Below are positions 59,670 through 64,000 of a stretch of DNA of 64,000 nucleotides, piece after piece. Every line of letters starts with the position of its first letter. Within the stretch, counting starts at the first letter, position 1. This stretch comes from Flavobacterium alvei (GTDB taxonomy: Bacteria > Bacteroidota > Bacteroidia > Flavobacteriales > Flavobacteriaceae), in NCBI RefSeq assembly GCF_002920895.1, contig NZ_PQVG01000003.1:436754-500753 (forward strand). The letters run 5' to 3'. The translations under genes were made by a program, and so were the position numbers. A model generated the notes under the pieces. It made no database searches. It had not been told where the DNA came from and worked only from the letters and a program-made list of their open reading frames with translations.

Positions 59670-60827
59670 ATGAAATCGCAATTCCTTCTCGATCCTGCAA
59701 TCACTTTTTTAAATCACGGTTCTTTCGGTGCTTGTCCAAAACCAATTTTTGGGGAATACCAACGTTTGCAATCGGAATTGGAAAACGAACCGGTTTATTT
59801 CATTCTAAAAAAACAAGCGGAATATTTAAAAATGGCCAAGGAAAGATTGTCAGAATACATTGGTTGCGATGCCAATGATTTCTTTTTTACGCCCAATCCA
59901 ACTTTTGCGGTTAATACAATTATGCGAAGTTTAGATTTGAAAGAAGGAGATGAAATTCTCAGCACCAATCACGAATATGGCGCGATGGACAGAACCTGGA
60001 ATTTCTATTGCAAAAAATCGGGAGCTAAATATATTCGTCAAAATATTTCGCTTCCTGTCGTTTCCAAAGAACAAATGCTGGAAGAATTCTGGAGCGGCTA
60101 TACTTCAAAAACTAAAATCGTTTTCCTGAATCAAATTTCGAGTGCCACCGCATTGATTTTTCCTGTAAAGGAAATTTGCGACAAAGCCCGTGAATTGGGA
60201 TTAATAACCATTATTGACGGAGCACACGTTTTGGGTCAAATGGATTTGAACATTATGGAATTGAATCCTGATTTTTATACAGGAACGCTCCACAAATGGA
60301 TGTTGGCGCCAAAAGGAAGTTCTTTTTTATATGTAAAAAAGGATTATCAACCAATGTTGGATCCGTTGGTAGTAGGTTGGGGTTACGAAAGTGTTGCTCC
60401 AGGCGAAAGTCAATTTCTGGATTATCAGGAATTTCAGGGAACGAGAGATATTTCAGCATTCTTGTCTACGCCAAAAGTGATCGATTTTTTGGAAGAGAAC
60501 GATTGGAAAACCAAATCAAAGGAATGTAGAAATATAGTTTTGAATAATTACCAACGTTTTTGTGATTTATTAAATACACAACCCATTTGCCCAATTACAA
60601 CTGAGTTTTTAGTACAAATGGCAAGTGTTCCAATAAACACTTCCAATCCTGTAGCATTAAAAGAATTGCTTTTCAATAAATATAAAATCGAAATTCCAGT
60701 AATGCCTTTGAATGGAAATTATTTTATACGTTATTCCATCAATGCCTATAATTCGCAAGAAGACTTGGATATTTTATATAAAGCTTTGGAAGATATAATT
60801 GCTACGACTGATTTGATAGAAGTGTAA
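59670..60827 (+). CDS. Class V aminotransferase-fold PLP enzyme
   Basis: About 385 aa from the ATG at 59670; the 13 codons upstream overlap the terminator. FLNHGSFGACP opening, STNHEYGAMDRTW, IIDGAHVLGQMDLN, and PLP lysine K209 in TGTLHKWMLAPKG. It resembles the isopenicillin-N epimerase-like branch of class V enzymes. The substrate cannot be told from sequence. Confidence 0.88.
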   Translation: MKSQFLLDPAITFLNHGSFGACPKPIFGEYQRLQSELENEPVYFILKKQAEYLKMAKERLSEYIGCDANDFFFTPNPTFAVNTIMRSLDLKEGDEILSTNHEYGAMDRTWNFYCKKSGAKYIRQNISLPVVSKEQMLEEFWSGYTSKTKIVFLNQISSATALIFPVKEICDKARELGLITIIDGAHVLGQMDLNIMELNPDFYTGTLHKWMLAPKGSSFLYVKKDYQPMLDPLVVGWGYESVAPGESQFLDYQEFQGTRDISAFLSTPKVIDFLEENDWKTKSKECRNIVLNNYQRFCDLLNTQPICPITTEFLVQMASVPINTSNPVALKELLFNKYKIEIPVMPLNGNYFIRYSINAYNSQEDLDILYKALEDIIATTDLIEV

Positions 60828-60862
60828 TCTATATTCTCTTCTCTATACTCTATTTTCTATAT
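60828..60862. repeat. Heptamer array between convergent genes
   Basis: Five heptamers TCTATAT, TCTCTTC, TCTATAC, TCTATTT, TCTATAT. It starts one base after the plus-strand stop, and the minus-strand gene's stop codon (60857-60859) lies inside it. Confidence 0.88.
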
Positions 60863-61561
60863 AGAAAGTCTCGCTAAATAATCGAAATGTTCTCCTTCTA
60901 AAATTAATTCGCATTGCAACCCATTGGCGAAAGCCGCATTTTGTAAAGTATTATAATCAAGATAAAGCCATGGAAAAGTTTCTTCGGTTTCGTTTTTGTA
61001 TGAAACGCTAAATGTGAGTTCTCCATAATAACCATTACTTGGAATCCATTTTCCACCGTCTTCATCATCGTCAAACATATAAATGATGTCAGAAGAATCG
61101 ATTAGTATTTGTCCGTTAGGGTTTAGAAGACTTTTTAGTTTTTGTAAATAGTTGGGCGTTTCTTTTAAGCTTCCAAAAATTCCCGTGCCATTCATTAATA
61201 ATAGAATAGTATCGAATTTTTCGTTTTCCAATGTCATTATATCTTGAACTTTGGCATTTTTCAAACCACGAAGTTGACAAGTTTGGATGGTATTGGGAGA
61301 AATGTCTATTGAAGTTACATCTAAATTGCGGTCGTTTTGCAAAGTCAAACTATGACTTCCCGCTCCACAACCCACATCGAGCACTTTGCCTTTAGCCAAT
61401 TGAAGCGCTTTTTGTTCCAATTTCGGCATTTCGTTGTAACTTCTAAAAAGATACGCAACGCTCATTTCGTCCGCTTCGGAAATGGAAGTTTCGGTAATTA
61501 AATCTTCGGGAGAATTGTTGGTTTGAAAATCGAGTATGGCTTTTCCGAAAAGGTCTTTCAT
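60857..61561 (-). CDS. Class I SAM-dependent methyltransferase
   Basis: 234 aa. Motif I VLDVGCGAGSHSL (about 56-68), acidic motif VTSIDIS, and FDTILLLMNGTGIFG, as in small-molecule methyltransferases. Acceptor unknown. Its last residues and stop codon are encoded by a heptamer array, and an octamer array lies just upstream of its start. Confidence 0.88.
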   Translation of the reverse strand: MKDLFGKAILDFQTNNSPEDLITETSISEADEMSVAYLFRSYNEMPKLEQKALQLAKGKVLDVGCGAGSHSLTLQNDRNLDVTSIDISPNTIQTCQLRGLKNAKVQDIMTLENEKFDTILLLMNGTGIFGSLKETPNYLQKLKSLLNPNGQILIDSSDIIYMFDDDEDGGKWIPSNGYYGELTFSVSYKNETEETFPWLYLDYNTLQNAAFANGLQCELILEGEHFDYLARLSI

Positions 61562-61567
61562 AAAAAA

Positions 61568-61599
61568 GTTTAAAAGTTTAGAGGTTTAAGCGTTTAAAA
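61568..61599. repeat. Octamer array between divergent genes
   Basis: Four octamers GTTTAAAA, GTTTAGAG, GTTTAAGC, GTTTAAAA, immediately before the TAACTTTG promoter element (61606-61613) of the YkgJ-like gene. Confidence 0.85.
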
Positions 61600-61631
61600 G
61601 TTGTTTAACTTTGCAAAAGAAATTCTAAAAA

Positions 61632-62129
61632 ATGTTAAAGCCAAATTTAAACGAACTCGGAAAACTTGCCAAAGATACACATAACGAAACCAAAAAGTAT
61701 TTTGACAAGTTAAAAAAGAAAGCGCCCAAGAATTTGGATTATGTGATGCAAGATTTGCACGATGCCGAATTCAAGAAAACCGATTGTTTGGAATGTGCCA
61801 ATTGCTGTAAAACCACAGGGCCATTATTCACTTCTGCCGATATTGAACGAATTTCGAAACACCTGCGCCAAAAACCACAACAATTTATTGACCAATATTT
61901 GCGTATCGATGAAGACAAAGATTATGTATTGCAATCCGTGCCTTGTACTTTTCTTGATTCAGACAATACCTGTTTTATTTATAATGTTCGTCCAAAAGCA
62001 TGTCGAGAATTTCCGCATACCGACCGAAAGAAGTTCCAGCAAATAGCAGATTTAACTTTGAAGAATGTGGCGATTTGTCCTGCTGCTTTTAATATTGTAG
62101 AAGAAATGAAGAAAAAACTTCCTTTGTAA
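61632..62129 (+). CDS. YkgJ-type cysteine-cluster protein
   Basis: 165 aa. Cys-rich zinc/iron-binding pattern: CLECANCCKTTGPLFTSADI near 54-73, then CTFLDSDNTCFIYNVRPKACREFP near 105-128. This is the YkgJ/Fe-S oxidoreductase-like family, of uncertain function. TAACTTTG at 61606-61613 is a good -7 element for it. Confidence 0.9.
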   Translation: MLKPNLNELGKLAKDTHNETKKYFDKLKKKAPKNLDYVMQDLHDAEFKKTDCLECANCCKTTGPLFTSADIERISKHLRQKPQQFIDQYLRIDEDKDYVLQSVPCTFLDSDNTCFIYNVRPKACREFPHTDRKKFQQIADLTLKNVAICPAAFNIVEEMKKKLPL

Positions 62130-62219
62130 TTTTTGGGCTATAAATTTTCACAACGAAAAAAAGTATAAAACTATTTTCATCTGTGTAAATGGGTGTAATC
62201 TGTGGCAAAAAACTTTATG

Positions 62220-62227
62220 TATCTTTG
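62220..62227 (+). promoter_or_regulatory. -7 element of the permease gene
   Basis: TATCTTTG, full match. A start near 62234 excludes the upstream GTG (62202) and ATG (62217) as starts and favours TTG 62244. Confidence 0.55.
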
Positions 62228-62243
62228 TGGCAAACTAAAAATT

Positions 62244-63479
62244 TTGAATCTAGAATATTTCATAGCCAAACGACTCATTACTGCCAAACATTTTAAAAGC
62301 AGTATCTCTGCGCCCATCATAAAAATTGCCATTTCGGCCATTGCCATCGGAATGATTATGATGATTGTGTCGGTAGCCACAGGAATTGGGCTGCAACAAA
62401 AAATCCGAGACAAAGTTTCAGCCTTCAACGGACACGTTATTATTACGAATTACGACAACAATCAATCCGAAGTAACATTGGTTCCTATTTCAAAGAAGCA
62501 AGATTTTTATCCAAAATTTACTTCAGTTTCAGCAGTAAGTCATGTTCAGGCCATCGCCAGCAAAGCAGGAATCATTAGAACCGAAACAGCTTTCGAAGGA
62601 ATTATTTTAAAAGGAGTTGGTACAGATTATCAATGGGACAATATCAAGGAATATGTTGTTTCTGGAAAAGTGCCTGATTTTTCAAAGGGACTTAATCAAG
62701 AAGTATTAATTTCGCAATTGCTTGCCAACAGGCTCAATCTAAAGGTTGGAGATTCATTCAACACTTTTTTTATCAAAGAAAATCAAAATAAATTGCCCAA
62801 CATCCGAAGGTTTAAAATTTCAGGAATTTTCAACTCAGGATTTCAAGACCTCGACGCTACCTATATAATAGGAGATATTCGGCACATACAACGAATGAAT
62901 AAATGGAATCTGAATCAAGTAGGAGCTTTTGAAGTTTTTGCAAATGATTTTGACAATATCAAGTCCGTTGGCGAACAGGTTTATGAAAAAACATCATCAA
63001 CACTCGATTCCAAAACCATAATCGAAAAATACAGTTACATTTTCGAATGGCTAAAACTCTTCGATTTAAATATCGTTATCATATTAGGAGTAATGATTTT
63101 GGTAGCCACTATCAATATGGTAGTCGCTTTGCTAGTGCTCATCCTTGAGCGCACTCAAATGATTGGCATACTCAAAGCTTTAGGCTCAAACAACTGGTCC
63201 GTACGAAAAATATTCCTGTACAACGCCTTTTACTTAATTATAAGGGGATTGTTCTGGGGGAACCTGATAGGAATTTCTCTACTACTTATACAGCAATACT
63301 TCGGAATAATCAAACTCAATCCCGAAAACTATTATGTCAACCAAGCGCCAGTTTACATCAATTTGGGGTATATCTTACTTTTAAATCTTCTCACAGTCAT
63401 AATTTGCTTTCTAGTTTTATTGATTCCCTCCTATATAATAACCAAAATCTCTCCAGTAAAAGCCATTCGTTTCGATTAG
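62244..63479 (+). CDS. FtsX-like ABC transporter permease (LolC/E type)
   Basis: About 411 aa from TTG 62244 (M/L-NLEYFIAKRLITAKHF). One N-terminal transmembrane helix (about 27-48), a large periplasmic domain (to about 265), then three helices (about 272-298, 325-350, 375-402), the FtsX/MacB-LolCE fold. LolCE relatives release lipoproteins from the inner membrane; no LolD ATPase is adjacent here. The start choice rests on the promoter position and the normal N-terminus of homologs as I recall them. Confidence 0.87.
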   Translation: MNLEYFIAKRLITAKHFKSSISAPIIKIAISAIAIGMIMMIVSVATGIGLQQKIRDKVSAFNGHVIITNYDNNQSEVTLVPISKKQDFYPKFTSVSAVSHVQAIASKAGIIRTETAFEGIILKGVGTDYQWDNIKEYVVSGKVPDFSKGLNQEVLISQLLANRLNLKVGDSFNTFFIKENQNKLPNIRRFKISGIFNSGFQDLDATYIIGDIRHIQRMNKWNLNQVGAFEVFANDFDNIKSVGEQVYEKTSSTLDSKTIIEKYSYIFEWLKLFDLNIVIILGVMILVATINMVVALLVLILERTQMIGILKALGSNNWSVRKIFLYNAFYLIIRGLFWGNLIGISLLLIQQYFGIIKLNPENYYVNQAPVYINLGYILLLNLLTVIICFLVLLIPSYIITKISPVKAIRFD

Positions 63480-63485
63480 TTTTTT

Positions 63486-63580
63486 CAAGGAGCTATTCCC
63501 GCTATCCGTTGCAATCTCTTGTGCCGAACCCCGGCACAAGAGGATTTCCACTGCTATCGGGGCTAGGGTATTTGTTTTCG
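63486..63580 (+). repeat. Hairpin repeat element after the permease
   Basis: Central hairpin CTCTTGTGCCG paired with CGGCACAAGAG, flanked by AGCTATTCCCGCTATCCG on the left and CTGCTATCGGGGCTAGGG on the right, which are partly complementary. I know this GAGCTATTCCCGCTATCC type as a common Flavobacterium intergenic repeat; that is memory, not a search. Confidence 0.65.
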
Positions 63581-63927
63581 GCAGATAGGTTCTCCTTTTT
63601 ATATATGTTTAGTATTATCGAAAAAAACTACCTTTATATATATGTTTGTAATCTGCCAGGATCTGCAAAATCTGCGTGCCAATAAGAGGTTTGCTTCTTT
63701 TTGGGCTATTTTGGGGAGTCAAGTTCTGTTTTTGCCGGTTATTTTGATACGACGAATCGTCTTCAATGGGTATTGCAACCAAGTGCCTTCGGGTCCCAAT
63801 CCTTTCAAAACCGTTCAAATCTTCAAAATTCCTAGGGTAAAATGCAAGAATAGGAAAAAAAGAGTTGTTGTAACCTTCGACAAACCAACTACTTAAAAAA
63901 TACTTTAAAAAAAGATTAAAAAAGCTA
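63581..63927. other. Intergenic region without a supported gene
   Basis: Contains a GTAATCTGCCAGGATCTG-type degenerate repeat (63649-63681) and AT-rich sequence. An 84-codon open frame (63642-63896) has no recognisable content and overlaps repeat sequence, so I do not call it. Confidence 0.55.
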
Positions 63928-63957
63928 TTGTTTAACTGAAAAGACTCACTACTTTTG
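63928..63957 (+). promoter_or_regulatory. Strong promoter at the right edge
   Basis: TTG (63928-63930), 19-nt spacer, TACTTTTG (63950-63957), full consensus. The downstream GTTCATTTGAAATACTGGC resembles the leader region of Bacteroidota rRNA operons (antitermination-box-like), so an rRNA or tRNA operon may begin just beyond the window. Confidence 0.6.
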
Positions 63958-64000
63958 CACCCGCAATGACGCAGACGTTCATTTGAAATACTGGCAAACG

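Noticed and set aside
63642..63896. 84-codon open frame after the permease
   Set aside because: No domain or signal, starts in a degenerate repeat, and its composition is unlike the neighbouring genes.

Overview
The window looks like a chromosomal segment of a Flavobacterium-type Bacteroidota. The sequence is AT-rich, promoters follow the Bacteroidota pattern (TTTG/TTG, about 20 bp, TAnnTTTG), and the gene content is typical: gldA, a type B T9SS-sorted surface protein, a flavobacterial exbB-exbD-exbD-tonB operon, split metH and a DAHP synthase/chorismate mutase fusion. Nearly every gene is recognisable.

Layout. 1-8.8 kb is methionine and sulfhydrylation: metK (minus), metY, a MetX-aspartokinase-homoserine dehydrogenase fusion, osmC and metZ. 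8.9-10.5 kb holds a lipoprotein and a small exported protein. 10.7-17.9 kb is assimilatory sulfate reduction and siroheme: an Rrf2 regulator, cysH (APS-reductase type), cysD, cysN, sulfite reductase, SUMT and a Met8-like protein. 18.1-24.4 kb is metH (two polypeptides, separated by an inserted HEPN gene, a small membrane protein and repeats) and metF. 24.7-28.7 kb is a T9SS surface protein and gldA. 28.9-33.2 kb is aromatic amino acids: a Phe/Tyr leader peptide, pheA, aminotransferase, tyrA and DAHPS-CM. 33.3-46.9 kb is rsgA, a four-helix-bundle (S23-like) element, dtd, four DUF3857/transglutaminase-like proteins, MazG-like, aroA and queA. 47-52 kb is a penicillin acylase, cupin, DUF486 and a HerA-like ATPase. 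52-58 kb is the TonB energising operon. 58-64 kb is queE, a DUF2059-TonB chimera, a class V aminotransferase, a methyltransferase, YkgJ and an FtsX-like permease; the window ends at a strong promoter.

Regulation is unusually rich. Methionine genes use three devices within 3.6 kb: a SAM-II-like element before metK, a Met/Cys-rich leader peptide with attenuator before metY, and a SAM-I riboswitch before the metX-thrA fusion. pheA has a Phe/Tyr leader peptide with a terminator and a matching antiterminator.

The most unusual signal is not a gene. Most gaps inside operons carry short tandem arrays of 7-mers (sometimes 8-mers), often as inverted pairs. At 35.1-35.5 kb a perfect 28-bp inverted pair of heptamer arrays brackets an S23/IVP-like four-helix-bundle gene between rsgA and dtd, the same topology as 23S rRNA intervening sequences. 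The same heptamer family reappears around and inside aroA, where two arrays are translated in frame into nearly identical peptides. I read this as a candidate intergenic repeat/mobile-element system, with the S23-like protein as the possible partner.
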